Assembly (NCBI GenBank): GCA_913061145.1
Contig: CAJXUQ010000017.1
Coordinates: forward strand, 1 to 64,000
Length of the DNA: 64,000 bases
Direction: 5' to 3'
From: an uncultured Haliea sp.
GTDB taxonomy: Bacteria; Pseudomonadota; Gammaproteobacteria; Pseudomonadales; Halieaceae
This document shows positions 19,549 to 28,403 of the stretch, one piece after another; the stretch's first letter is position 1; every line of letters starts with the position of its first letter. Under the pieces are notes generated by a model, which did no database searches, was not told where the DNA came from, and was given only the letters and a program-made list of their open reading frames with translations. Both the position numbers and the translations under genes were made by a program.

Positions 19549-19565
19549 ATTAAGGCACCATTAAG
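19549..19565 (-). promoter_or_regulatory. PmrA (BasR)-type operator upstream of the GT2 operon
   Basis: On the minus strand the sequence is CTTAAT, five bases, CTTAAT, an exact copy of the PmrA direct-repeat consensus known from Salmonella and E. coli. A further TTTAAT (19538-19533 on the minus strand) lies 10 bases downstream and can serve as a -10 element (5/6 match), while no good -35 exists, as expected for an activator-dependent promoter. The operon behind it encodes lipid-linked glycosyl transfer, the classic PmrA target class. The regulator itself is not in the window. Confidence 0.6.
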
Positions 19566-19622
19566 CGACGGGCGACGCTCTGGCGGGGCTTTCGCCCGCG
19601 GGCGTTCCGGGGTGGGGTAGCT

Positions 19623-20906
19623 CTACAGCAGGGCGCCGTAATCCGCCTGCAACTGGTCAAAGTTGAGCGAGGCGATAAAGCGGGAAAAGCTCATCCACGT
19701 AGCGAGCCCGGTCAGGTCCGCGAAATGTGGGGGGAGAAAGCGCGGCCCGGCGACGACGCCCTCATCGATGAGCAGGCGCCAGTCCTTGATGTCTTCCAGC
19801 AGGATTTTGCCGCAAAACAGGACCGGGAGGGTATCCAGCTTCCCGGTGCTCATCGCCAGGCGCAGGAAGTTGTAGGTCTGCACGAAGCCGCGCATGTAGG
19901 CGAGGTCTTTGGTGTAGGGGCGACCCTCCGGCGTGCTGCCACGGAACACGCGCACCGCGATACTGTAACTGTCATCGGCACTCATGTTGTGGTCCTGCAG
20001 GTAATTGAAGACCTCGAGGAAATTTGCGCCGTTCTCTGCCAGTGTCACGGCCCGGACCCGGTTGATCAGGCGGTAGAGTCGCGATGGGCTGGAGCGCAGG
20101 GTGAGTATCTCGGTCAGTACCGCCAGGCCTTCCTGGGTGGTGGTGGCGGACGGCGTGCCCTTGCTGAGGAACGTACAGGCAGGCTGTGCCGTGCCGTTCA
20201 GCGTGGTGCCGAGGTGCACCCAGCCCTCGTGGACTTCCAGTACATCGATATCCAGTGCATTGAACATCGCATCGCTGCGGATCTTGAGGTAGTCAGAGCC
20301 CGCGGCGGCATCGGCGGTCATCTGGTCGTTGAGCAACACGCGGATGCCGGCGTCCGGGAATGCCTGCAGCAGGCGTTCGTTGAGCATCGCCACCGCGTCC
20401 ACAGCGGGTATGGTCTTGGGGGCCTCCTGCATGGACGTATTTTGCAGGAGGTTGATGAGGGTTGCCTCCATCGCGGTGCCGAGGTCCGCCAGCGTGGGGT
20501 CGCCGGCGTGAAAAACATCCGATGAAGAGCCGTAGAGGTCCTCGGATATCTGGCCAAATTCAGGCTGTCCCCGAACTTCCAGCAGTTGTACAACGCTGCG
20601 ATACTCGCGGCACATACGGCGCATGATCTGCGCCAGGGGATTGAGTTGCCCGAGCTTGCGCGCGATGTCGCGTTCGATCTCCTGAAACTCCGCACGTTTG
20701 GCGCCCGGTTCAAAATCCAGCGGATTCTGCTGTTGATAGAATGCGGCATCAATTCGCGGCAGCTCCCGGCAGCCGCTGGCGAAGAACTCACGGCGGATCG
20801 CCGCGTTCCATTTGATGGCGTCCAGGATGCGGATGGGCCGCTGCGCCTCGACAATGCGGTCTGAGAGTGTCCTGACCAGCGCCAGGTACTGGGGATCAGC
20901 GCTCAT
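19623..20906 (-). CDS. DUF1704 / QEGLA-motif putative metallopeptidase (MATCAP-like)
   Basis: The family is annotated 'flavohemoglobin expression-modulating QEGLA motif protein' and is related to the eukaryotic MATCAP tubulin carboxypeptidases. The product shows the zinc-peptidase signature HEGWVH at residues 226-231 (HExxxH) and the TTQEGLAVLTE motif, whose Glu259 would be the third zinc ligand. The natural substrate in bacteria is unknown. The open frame extends to 20963, but ATG 20906, with AGGTGG just upstream and an 11-base overlap with the preceding gene, is preferred, giving 427 residues. It is the second gene of a two-gene unit. Confidence 0.82.
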   Translation of the reverse strand: MSADPQYLALVRTLSDRIVEAQRPIRILDAIKWNAAIRREFFASGCRELPRIDAAFYQQQNPLDFEPGAKRAEFQEIERDIARKLGQLNPLAQIMRRMCREYRSVVQLLEVRGQPEFGQISEDLYGSSSDVFHAGDPTLADLGTAMEATLINLLQNTSMQEAPKTIPAVDAVAMLNERLLQAFPDAGIRVLLNDQMTADAAAGSDYLKIRSDAMFNALDIDVLEVHEGWVHLGTTLNGTAQPACTFLSKGTPSATTTQEGLAVLTEILTLRSSPSRLYRLINRVRAVTLAENGANFLEVFNYLQDHNMSADDSYSIAVRVFRGSTPEGRPYTKDLAYMRGFVQTYNFLRLAMSTGKLDTLPVLFCGKILLEDIKDWRLLIDEGVVAGPRFLPPHFADLTGLATWMSFSRFIASLNFDQLQADYGALL

Positions 20907-22098
20907 TGCCACCTGGCCCGGCGGCCCCGACCGCCACCACCGCCCGCAGCCGATTACCGCCAAAGCGGCTCATGGCAGCGAATTCTTCGCGTGCTATGGG
21001 CAGGTACTGACAGTCCAGCGGCGCCTTGTTGTCGTCCCGGCTCGCCCGCGGCGTCCCGAGGTCGTCCAGCTCAGGGTCATGCACATAGAAGCAGGCTTCA
21101 TCGTACCCCGACAGCACCACCCAGTGCGGCGCCTTTTTGCTGTCGAGGCGGTACGTGGAGATCAGTATCAGGATGTTGACACCGGCATTGAACATGTCCA
21201 GCAGGCGCTCCTGCTCGAGGTCCTGATAGTGCACGGTAATGCCGCGAGTCGCGCACTGGCTGACGAAGCTGTCGTGCACCAGGCTCATTACCCTTTTTTT
21301 GTTGTCGTCGCGCACACCTTCGATGAACAGGGGGCCAGGGGTGTTCACCCAGACCTCGCTGTGGAAGCCTCGCGCATGGGCCGCCAGCGCCAGGCCCAGC
21401 GGGTGGCAGCCACCGTGGCCGGAGGTCATGAAGATCGTCGTGGCCTCGCGCCAGATTTCGATTTCCTCCAGAGGCGAGGGCTGGTAGGTCCGATCCAGCC
21501 CCGCCATGGCCATCATCAAGGCAGCGGGCCCGCAGGTGAACGGCGTTGTCTGTGCAATCCAGGGCAGCGTACGGGGCGCATTCTCGGGCTGGTAGGCGCG
21601 CACGCATTTTTCCATGCGCAGGGCATCGCTGTGATCTTCATAGTAATCGTCGTAGTGCCCGAACTGGGTGTAACCGAGCTGCTCATAGAGGCGTATGGCA
21701 GCTGTGTTGCTGGCCGCGACCTCGAGTCTCAGGTAAAGGGCGCCGGTGCTGCGCACGTCAACTTCGGCCTGTTGCAGCAGCTGGCGCGCTACCCCCCGGC
21801 CCTGACGGTCTGGAGCAACGGCAAGCGAGTACAGGCGAGCAAGCCGGGTACCCTGGCGCAGTATCACCAGGCAGTATCCGGCCAGGCCGGCAGAATCCCT
21901 GGCCACAAGAAACACGCAGTCCGGGCGGCGCAACCAGCGCTTGAAACTGCGCCGCGACAGACGGTCGGTACGAAAGCAGTCGTGCTCAATCTGCAGAAGG
22001 GCGTCGAGATCGTCCGGGCGTGCCGTTTCAATCTGCAGTGCAGTCTCGCTTCTGGCGGTGACTTGTTCAGGTGGGGACATGTTGGCTGACTTCCACAA
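20896..22098 (-). CDS. GNAT acetyltransferase fused to a C39-like cysteine peptidase domain
   Basis: Two domains are clear. Residues about 20-165 are a GNAT acetyltransferase with the acetyl-CoA loop region VAPDRQGRGVARQLL. Residues about 175-375 are a papain-fold C39-like peptidase with a likely nucleophile Cys in TTPFTCGPAALM, a His in KKAPHWVVLSGYD and a downstream acidic HDPELDD. The 400-residue fusion is a known domain pairing of unknown function. The next gene, a putative metallopeptidase, overlaps its end. ATG 22098 or Met7 (22080) may be the true start. speA is divergent, 257 bases away. Confidence 0.83.
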   Translation of the reverse strand: MWKSANMSPPEQVTARSETALQIETARPDDLDALLQIEHDCFRTDRLSRRSFKRWLRRPDCVFLVARDSAGLAGYCLVILRQGTRLARLYSLAVAPDRQGRGVARQLLQQAEVDVRSTGALYLRLEVAASNTAAIRLYEQLGYTQFGHYDDYYEDHSDALRMEKCVRAYQPENAPRTLPWIAQTTPFTCGPAALMMAMAGLDRTYQPSPLEEIEIWREATTIFMTSGHGGCHPLGLALAAHARGFHSEVWVNTPGPLFIEGVRDDNKKRVMSLVHDSFVSQCATRGITVHYQDLEQERLLDMFNAGVNILILISTYRLDSKKAPHWVVLSGYDEACFYVHDPELDDLGTPRASRDDNKAPLDCQYLPIAREEFAAMSRFGGNRLRAVVAVGAAGPGGNER

Positions 22099-22222
22099 TT
22101 GCGCCCAATATAGTGTGTCTCGCGGTCTACTGTCACGGTCGCCCTGATGGCAGGTTGAAAACTACCAAAACACCGCCTTGGCCTGTTAGGCTGTCCTTAG
22201 TGGATCCGGCGGCAAATTCCCC

Positions 22223-22250
22223 TTGCGTTTGCTTCGCAGCGCCTTAGAAT
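22223..22250 (+). promoter_or_regulatory. Possible speA promoter
   Basis: TTGCGT at 22223-22228 and TAGAAT at 22245-22250 are 16 bases apart, in the 257-base divergent gap before speA. This leaves a leader of about 100 bases with no structure I recognise. The -35 match is weak (3/6). Confidence 0.3.
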
Positions 22251-22355
22251 CGGCGCCGTTTTCACTACCCTTGTACCTTATGCTGTTTTTGCCCAATCGT
22301 TGCACCTGAGGAGTCCACACCTCCGCGTGCACCCCGACAGGAGCCCAGGAGGACC

Positions 22356-24281
22356 ATGACCGATTCAGCACAGCCCGAGCAGGACTGGAGTGCCGCCGAC
22401 AGTGCGGAACTCTACGGTATCAATGCCTGGGGCGCAGGCTACTACAGTATCTCCGACAGTGGCGAGGCGCAGGTCACGGTCACTACCGGTGACGCAGACA
22501 CCACCGTTTCCCTCATGGATATCGTTGCCGGCATGCGCGCGCGCAATCTGGAAATGCCGGCGGTGCTGCGCATCCGAAACGTGCTGGATCACCGAATCAA
22601 GGTGCTCAACGAGGCGTTTGCCGACGCCATCGCCAGCGGTGGCTACAACAACGTCTACCGCGGTGTGTTCCCGATCAAGGTCAATCAGCAGTGTCATGTC
22701 ATTGAAGAAATTGCCAATTACGGCAGCCGCTACCATCACGGCTTCGAGGCCGGCAGCAAGGCGGAGCTGACCATCGCCCTGAGCCAGCTGCGGGACACCG
22801 AAAGCCTGGTGGTCTGCAACGGCTACAAGGACTCCGAGTTTATCGATCTCGGTCTGTACGCACGTCGCATGGGCTATCCCTGCTTTTTCGTCCTCGAATC
22901 GCTGAGCGAGCTGCGCATGATCATCGAGCGCAGCCGGGTACTCGGCGTTGAGCCACTGATCGGCGTGCGCATGAAGAGCTCCGTCAAGGTTGATGGACAC
23001 TGGAGCCAGGATAGCGGCGACCGCTCGATTTTCGGCCTGTCCACCGCTGCGCTGATCGCAGTTGTCGATGAGCTTCGTGCCGCGGGTATGCTGCACTGCC
23101 TGCAGATGCTGCACTGTCACCTCGGATCCCAGGTGCCGAACATTCGCAATGTGCGCAACGGTGTTCTGGAGGCCTGTCGATACTATGCGGGGCTGGTAGA
23201 GGAGGGGGCAGCCATGGGCTACCTCGACCTGGGCGGCGGTCTCGCGGTGGACTATGAAGGCGCGCGCACCAACAGTACGCACAGCATGAACTATCAGCTG
23301 GAAGAATACTGCGTGAATATTGTGGAGAGTATTCGCGAGACCTTCGACCCTCTGGAGATACCGCATCCGGTGATCATTTCCGAGTCCGGGCGCGCCACCG
23401 TCGCCTATTCGTCGTTGTTGCTGTTCAATGTGCTGGATGTGCGCAGTTGCGAGCCGATGGACCTGCCTGCAACCATCGGCGCCGATTGCGTCGAGCCGCT
23501 GAAACACATTCAGGAAGTGTTGCGGGTGGTGAGCGATGCAAATTTCCAGGAGTGCTATAACGACGCCTTGTTTTACCGTGATGAAGTGCGGGACATGTTC
23601 AATCACGGTCAGGCCAGCCTGCGTGAACGCGCCATGGCAGAGGATATCTGCCTGGCTGTGTTGCAGCGCATCGCCCAGATTCTGCCCGGCGTGGCCCGGG
23701 TGCCGCCCGAGCTGGAAAACCTGAGTGAAGTCCTGTCGGACATCTACTACGGGAATTTCAGCCTGTTTCAGTCCCTGCCGGACATCTGGGCTATCGACCA
23801 GCTGTTCCCGATCATGCCGCTGCATCGGCTGCAGGAGTCGCCCAGTCGTGAAGCGATGCTCGCTGACCTGACCTGTGATTGCGACGGCAAGATCGATAAT
23901 TTCTCGTTGCCCGCAGGTACCTCCAAAACCCTGCCGCTGCACCCACTGCGCGAAGACGAGGATTACATTCTCGGCGTTTTCCTGGTGGGCGCCTACCAGG
24001 AGACCCTCGGCGACCTGCACAATCTGTTTGGCGATACCAACGTGGTGAATGTCACGATCAACCCGGATGGCAGTTTCGACTTTGCCCGCGAGTTCCACGG
24101 TGACAGTATTTCCGACGTGCTGAGCTATGTAGAGTACGAGCCCAAGCATATGCAGGAACAGTTCCGCCAGGTCGCCGAAAGTGCGGTTCGCAGCGGGCGC
24201 ATCTCGGTGGCGGAGCGCCAGGAGATCCTGCGTGCGTTCCGGGAAAGCCTGCAGGGCTATACGTATTTCGAGCATCACTGA
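22356..24281 (+). CDS. speA: Biosynthetic arginine decarboxylase
   Basis: SpeA decarboxylates arginine to agmatine, the entry to polyamine synthesis. It is a fold-III PLP enzyme (alanine racemase type barrel) with the PLP lysine at Lys108 in GVFPIKVNQQ, the glycine-rich LDLGGGLAVDYEG phosphate motif, and a C-terminal arginine-decarboxylase beta domain. Length is 641 residues, close to E. coli SpeA. A strong AGGAGG site precedes ATG 22356. The two genes that follow make carboxyspermidine and spermidine; the enzymes turning agmatine into putrescine are not in the window. Confidence 0.96.
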   Translation: MTDSAQPEQDWSAADSAELYGINAWGAGYYSISDSGEAQVTVTTGDADTTVSLMDIVAGMRARNLEMPAVLRIRNVLDHRIKVLNEAFADAIASGGYNNVYRGVFPIKVNQQCHVIEEIANYGSRYHHGFEAGSKAELTIALSQLRDTESLVVCNGYKDSEFIDLGLYARRMGYPCFFVLESLSELRMIIERSRVLGVEPLIGVRMKSSVKVDGHWSQDSGDRSIFGLSTAALIAVVDELRAAGMLHCLQMLHCHLGSQVPNIRNVRNGVLEACRYYAGLVEEGAAMGYLDLGGGLAVDYEGARTNSTHSMNYQLEEYCVNIVESIRETFDPLEIPHPVIISESGRATVAYSSLLLFNVLDVRSCEPMDLPATIGADCVEPLKHIQEVLRVVSDANFQECYNDALFYRDEVRDMFNHGQASLRERAMAEDICLAVLQRIAQILPGVARVPPELENLSEVLSDIYYGNFSLFQSLPDIWAIDQLFPIMPLHRLQESPSREAMLADLTCDCDGKIDNFSLPAGTSKTLPLHPLREDEDYILGVFLVGAYQETLGDLHNLFGDTNVVNVTINPDGSFDFAREFHGDSISDVLSYVEYEPKHMQEQFRQVAESAVRSGRISVAERQEILRAFRESLQGYTYFEHH

Positions 24282-24308
24282 ACCCGTCAGTCATACAGGA
24301 GCACGGTT

Positions 24309-25529
24309 ATGTCCAAAGTCATTATCATTGGTGCAGGGGGCGTGGGCGCGGTTGTCGCCCACAAATGTGCCCAGTTGCCCACTGTCTTCACCGATATCCT
24401 GCTGGCCAGCCGCACGGAAGCGAAGTGCAAGGCGATTGCCGCCCAGATCGAGCGCCCGATTCGTACTGCTCAGGTGGATGCCGACAACGTGGCCGAACTG
24501 ACTGCGCTCTTGCAGCGCGAGCAGCCCGAGTTGGTGATCAACGTTGCGTTGCCGTATCAGGACCTGAGCATCATGGATGCCTGCCTTGCTGCCGGTGTCC
24601 ACTACCTCGACACCGCCAATTACGAGCCACCGGATACGGCCAGGTTCGAGTATCACTGGCAGTGGGCCTACCAGGACCGGTTTCGCGATGCGGGCCTGAC
24701 CGCCATTCTGGGCAGCGGTTTTGATCCGGGCGCGACCAATATATTCACGGCCTATCTGGCAAAGCATTACTTCGACGAGATTCACGAGTTGGACATCATC
24801 GATGTCAACGGGGGGGATCACGGCTATCCGTTTGCCACCAACTTCAATCCGGAAATCAATATCCGCGAAGTCAGTGCTGAATGTCGCCACTGGGAAAATG
24901 GTGCGTTTGTCACCACGCCGCCGATGTCCAAGCAGGCCCGCTTCGAGTGCCCCGATGGGGTTGGCAGCTTCAATATCTACCGTATGTACCATGAAGAACT
25001 GGAGTCCCTGAGCAAGCACTTTCCCGGGCTGAAGCGCGCCCAGTTCTGGATGAGTTTCTCGGAGAACTACCTGAAGCACCTTGAAGTGCTGGAAAATGTC
25101 GGTATGACGGGTATACAGCCTGTGGAATTCCAGGGGCAGCAGATCATCCCGATACAGTTTCTGGCATCGCTGTTGCCTGACCCGTCGACCCTGGGGCCAC
25201 GTACCAAGGGCAAGACCTGCATCGGCTGCATCGTGCGTGGTACCAAGGATGGCAAGGAGCGCGTCATGTACCTGTACAACATCTGCGACCACGAAGCCTG
25301 CTATCGCGAGGTCCAGTCCCAGGCCATTTCCTACACGACCGGTGTGCCTGCCGTTATCGGTGCAAAGATGATTCTCGAGGGTCACTGGCGTGAACCGGGC
25401 GTCTGGAATGTCGAACAGCGCGACCCGGACCAGTTCATGTCGGACATGAACCTCTACGGCCTGCCCTGGCAAGTGGTGGAACTGGATCCAGGGTTCCGGC
25501 TGGATGTGGTGACGGGTCGGGACCTGTAA
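24309..25529 (+). CDS. Carboxynorspermidine/carboxyspermidine dehydrogenase
   Basis: This saccharopine-dehydrogenase-family enzyme reductively condenses aspartate beta-semialdehyde with putrescine or diaminopropane using NADPH, giving carboxy(nor)spermidine. An N-terminal Rossmann motif IIGAGGVGAVVAHKC starts at residue 4; GSGFDPGATNIF and GDHGYPFATNFNPEINIRE are the family's substrate-domain motifs. Length is 406 residues. The next gene, a matching decarboxylase one base after the stop, fixes the function more firmly than sequence alone. Confidence 0.92.
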   Translation: MSKVIIIGAGGVGAVVAHKCAQLPTVFTDILLASRTEAKCKAIAAQIERPIRTAQVDADNVAELTALLQREQPELVINVALPYQDLSIMDACLAAGVHYLDTANYEPPDTARFEYHWQWAYQDRFRDAGLTAILGSGFDPGATNIFTAYLAKHYFDEIHELDIIDVNGGDHGYPFATNFNPEINIREVSAECRHWENGAFVTTPPMSKQARFECPDGVGSFNIYRMYHEELESLSKHFPGLKRAQFWMSFSENYLKHLEVLENVGMTGIQPVEFQGQQIIPIQFLASLLPDPSTLGPRTKGKTCIGCIVRGTKDGKERVMYLYNICDHEACYREVQSQAISYTTGVPAVIGAKMILEGHWREPGVWNVEQRDPDQFMSDMNLYGLPWQVVELDPGFRLDVVTGRDL

Positions 25530-25530
25530 C

Positions 25531-26706
25531 GTGCAGATACTGCAATTCACCGACTTCAGCAAACTGGACCTGGCACGGCTCCCGTCCCCCTGCTACGTGA
25601 TTGATGAGGTGGCGATTGAGCGCAATCTCGCCATCCTCAAGCACGTGGCTGACGCCAGCGGTGCCAAGGTGCTGGCAGCGCTGAAGGCCTTTTCCTGCTG
25701 GCGACTGGGAGAGCTCACGGCCCGCTATCTCAGCGGCAGCTGCGCCAGCGGACTGCACGAGGCGCGCCTGGGTCATGAACACTACGGCGGTGAAGTCCAT
25801 GTGTTTGGCGCCGGCTACCACGAAGCGGATCTGCGGCAGATCCTGGATATCGCCCACCACGTGGTGTTCAACAGCTGCGCGCAATGGCTGCGCTTCAGGC
25901 CACTGTGCCTTGAGGCGCAGCGGCGTCGGCCTACGCTGCGCTTCGGGCTGCGCATCAACCCGGAGCATTCCGAGGGCGATGTGCCGATTTATGACCCCTG
26001 CGCACCGGGTTCGCGCCTGGGTATTCTGCGCTCGCAGCTGGATGTCGACAGCCTGGAGGGCATCAGCGGCCTGCATTTTCATACCCTGTGCGAACACGAC
26101 TTCCCGCCGCTGGCGCGTACCCTGGAAGCTGTAGAGGCCCGGTTCGGCGATTTGCTGCCGCGCATGGAGTGGGTCAACTTCGGCGGTGGCCACCACATCA
26201 CGCGGCCCGACTATCAGGTCGACGACCTGATTCGCTGTATTCGCGATTTCGCGGTGCGCCACGCGGTGCAGGTGTATCTTGAGCCCGGTGAGGCCGTCGC
26301 CATCGGCAGTGGCGTGCTGGTGAGTGAAGTGCTGGACCTGACCTGGAACGCCATGGATCAGGCGATTCTGGACTGCTCGGCGACCTGTCATATGCCGGAT
26401 ACACTGGAAATGCCCTATCGGGCCGAAGTCATGGGTGCGGAGGCGCCGGGGGTTCTGCCCCACAGCTACCGTCTGGGTGGGCTGACCTGCCTCGCCGGGG
26501 ATGTGATCGGCGACTACAGCTTCCCCACACCGCTGCAGATAGGGCAGCGCGTGGTGTTCAAGGATATGGCCCACTACACGATGGTCAAGACTTCAACCTT
26601 CAACGGTACCCGGTTGCCTGCGATTGCCCTGTGGAACTCGTCAACGGATGCGCTGGAGATCGTGCGCCAGTTCGACTACGAGGATTTCAAACAGCGGCTG
26701 TCCTGA
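25531..26706 (+). CDS. nspC: Carboxynorspermidine decarboxylase
   Basis: NspC removes the carboxyl group of carboxynorspermidine or carboxyspermidine to release norspermidine or spermidine. It is a fold-III PLP enzyme with the PLP lysine at Lys52 in LAALKAFSCW and the phosphate-binding NFGGGHHIT motif near 215. Length is 391 residues, normal. The start is GTG 25531, one base after the upstream stop, so it is translated as part of a speA-dehydrogenase-nspC unit. Confidence 0.94.
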   Translation: MQILQFTDFSKLDLARLPSPCYVIDEVAIERNLAILKHVADASGAKVLAALKAFSCWRLGELTARYLSGSCASGLHEARLGHEHYGGEVHVFGAGYHEADLRQILDIAHHVVFNSCAQWLRFRPLCLEAQRRRPTLRFGLRINPEHSEGDVPIYDPCAPGSRLGILRSQLDVDSLEGISGLHFHTLCEHDFPPLARTLEAVEARFGDLLPRMEWVNFGGGHHITRPDYQVDDLIRCIRDFAVRHAVQVYLEPGEAVAIGSGVLVSEVLDLTWNAMDQAILDCSATCHMPDTLEMPYRAEVMGAEAPGVLPHSYRLGGLTCLAGDVIGDYSFPTPLQIGQRVVFKDMAHYTMVKTSTFNGTRLPAIALWNSSTDALEIVRQFDYEDFKQRLS

Positions 26707-26747
26707 GAGCCGCCGCGGCAGGGGCTTGCGTCTCCCGCCCGCGGCCA

Positions 26748-26775
26748 TTGCACACGCCGGCTGGGCCGTTACAAT
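26748..26775 (+). promoter_or_regulatory. Possible promoter for the phospholipase D gene
   Basis: TTGCAC (26748-26753), a 16-base spacer and TACAAT (26770-26775, 5/6) lie in the 104-base gap after nspC, about 35 bases before the next start codon. Confidence 0.35.
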
Positions 26776-26810
26776 CAAGGGCCTGTCCGTCGCCTCCGGA
26801 GCCTGAGTGC

Positions 26811-28403
26811 ATGCAGCACCGAATGCTGAGTTCTCATAGTACACGCGTCCCCCGACAGCACTGGCGGCGTCTCGTGCTTTTCACCTTGCTGCTGTCGCTG
26901 GCCGGCTGCGCGAGCCTGCCGGCGCCAGACAGCTACGCCAAGCCGGTGAGCCACACGATTACGGATACCGGCGATACAAGGCTGGCCCGATTGTCTGCCC
27001 AGTGGCAGGCTCCGGACAGCGATGGGCTTTCCGGCTTCATTCCTCTCGCCGAGGGTATGCGTGCTTTTGTTGCGCGCGTGGGACTCATTCGCGCCGCCGA
27101 GCGCAGCCTCGATGTGCAGTATTACATCTGGCACGACGATACCAGCGGGCAACTGCTGGCCGGTGAATTGTTGCGGGCCGCCGATCGCGGTGTGCGCGTC
27201 AGGTTGCTGCTGGATGACCTGGATACCGCCGGCAAGGACACCTTTCTCAGCCAGTTCGACACCCATCCGAATATCGAGGTCCGGGTGTATAACCCGTTTG
27301 CCTACCGCGGCAACCGCGGTCTCGGTTTCGCCTCAGACCTGTCCCGACTGAATCACCGAATGCACAACAAGTCCCTCACGGCCGACAATCTGCTGACCGT
27401 GGTGGGCGGGCGCAATATCGGCAATGAGTACTTCAATGCGCAGGCGCACACGGCCTTTTCCGATCTCGATGTGCTCGCAATAGGACCGGTTGTGGGCGCG
27501 GTGTCCGCCATGTTTGACCAATACTGGAACAGTGATGTGGTTTACCCCATGGCGGCGTTTGCGCGCGAGGACGATATCGACGCTGAGCGGCTCCCGGCTG
27601 CGCGCGAGGCGTTCGAAGCGGTGGCTCGTACGGCGATGGGCTCCGACTATGTCAGGGCCATTCAGGCGTCGCCCTGGCTGGAGCAATTGCAGCTGGATCA
27701 GCTGCAGTTTGTCTGGGGAGCGGCCACGGTCATCTTCGATGATCCGAACAAGCCCCTGAATCGCGAGGTGAACGCGGAGACCCACCTTGCGCCCCAGCTG
27801 GTCCCGATGCTGCAGGGCGCGACCCGGGAAGTGCTCATCGTGTCGCCGTATTTCGTCCCCGGCGCTGCGCTGGTCGGCTTTCTCGCCGACCTGGAACAGC
27901 GTGATATCGACGTACGCATCCTGACCAACTCCCTGGCGGCAAACGATGTCGGCCTGGTTCACGCGGGGTATATGCGCTATCGCAAGGCCCTGTTGGAGGC
28001 CGGCGTGGCGCTGTTCGAGTTCAAGCCGGAGCCCGGAGAGCAGGAAAGGAACAAACGCTGGACCGGGTCTTCAGCCGCCAGCCTGCACGCCAAAACGCTG
28101 GGAGCCGATGCGGAACACCTGTTTGTCGGCTCCTTTAACCTGGACCCCAGATCAGTCGCCCTGAACACCGAAATGGGGATCATTATCGACAATGCGTCGC
28201 TGGCGGCACAGATGCGCGAGGCCTTTGAACGTGTGGTGGCGCAGAACGCCTATGCGGTTGTGCTCGACGATGACGGCGACCTGCGTTGGCTGGACCCGGC
28301 GCTGCCCGGCAGCGAGCCCCTGGCGCATGAGCCGAAAACCAGCTGGTGGCAGCGCTTCGTGGTGGGCACGCTGTCGTTCATTGTGCCCGAGAGCATGCTC
28401 TAG
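26811..28403 (+). CDS. Phospholipase D family lipoprotein, ClsC-like
   Basis: The protein carries two HKD motifs, His185-Lys187-Asp192 (HNKSLTAD) and His426-Lys428-Asp433 (HAKTLGAD), the paired catalytic sites of cardiolipin synthases and phospholipases D. The N-terminus has a signal peptide with a lipobox LAGC, so it is probably lipid-anchored in the envelope. The architecture resembles ClsC-type cardiolipin synthases, but phospholipase activity is not excluded. The open frame runs back to 26631 within nspC; ATG 26811 with CGGAG upstream gives 530 residues and a proper signal peptide. Confidence 0.88.
   Translation: MQHRMLSSHSTRVPRQHWRRLVLFTLLLSLAGCASLPAPDSYAKPVSHTITDTGDTRLARLSAQWQAPDSDGLSGFIPLAEGMRAFVARVGLIRAAERSLDVQYYIWHDDTSGQLLAGELLRAADRGVRVRLLLDDLDTAGKDTFLSQFDTHPNIEVRVYNPFAYRGNRGLGFASDLSRLNHRMHNKSLTADNLLTVVGGRNIGNEYFNAQAHTAFSDLDVLAIGPVVGAVSAMFDQYWNSDVVYPMAAFAREDDIDAERLPAAREAFEAVARTAMGSDYVRAIQASPWLEQLQLDQLQFVWGAATVIFDDPNKPLNREVNAETHLAPQLVPMLQGATREVLIVSPYFVPGAALVGFLADLEQRDIDVRILTNSLAANDVGLVHAGYMRYRKALLEAGVALFEFKPEPGEQERNKRWTGSSAASLHAKTLGADAEHLFVGSFNLDPRSVALNTEMGIIIDNASLAAQMREAFERVVAQNAYAVVLDDDGDLRWLDPALPGSEPLAHEPKTSWWQRFVVGTLSFIVPESML

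Noticed and set aside
19573-19622. GC-rich inverted repeat after the DUF1704 gene as a terminator
   Set aside because: The stem CGCCCG/CGGGCG is present, but no T-run follows on the minus strand, so I do not call a terminator.
22365-24278. 637-codon open frame on the minus strand opposite speA
   Set aside because: It is the exact antisense of speA, has no homologue I recognise and exists because GC-rich codon bias removes stops on the opposite strand.
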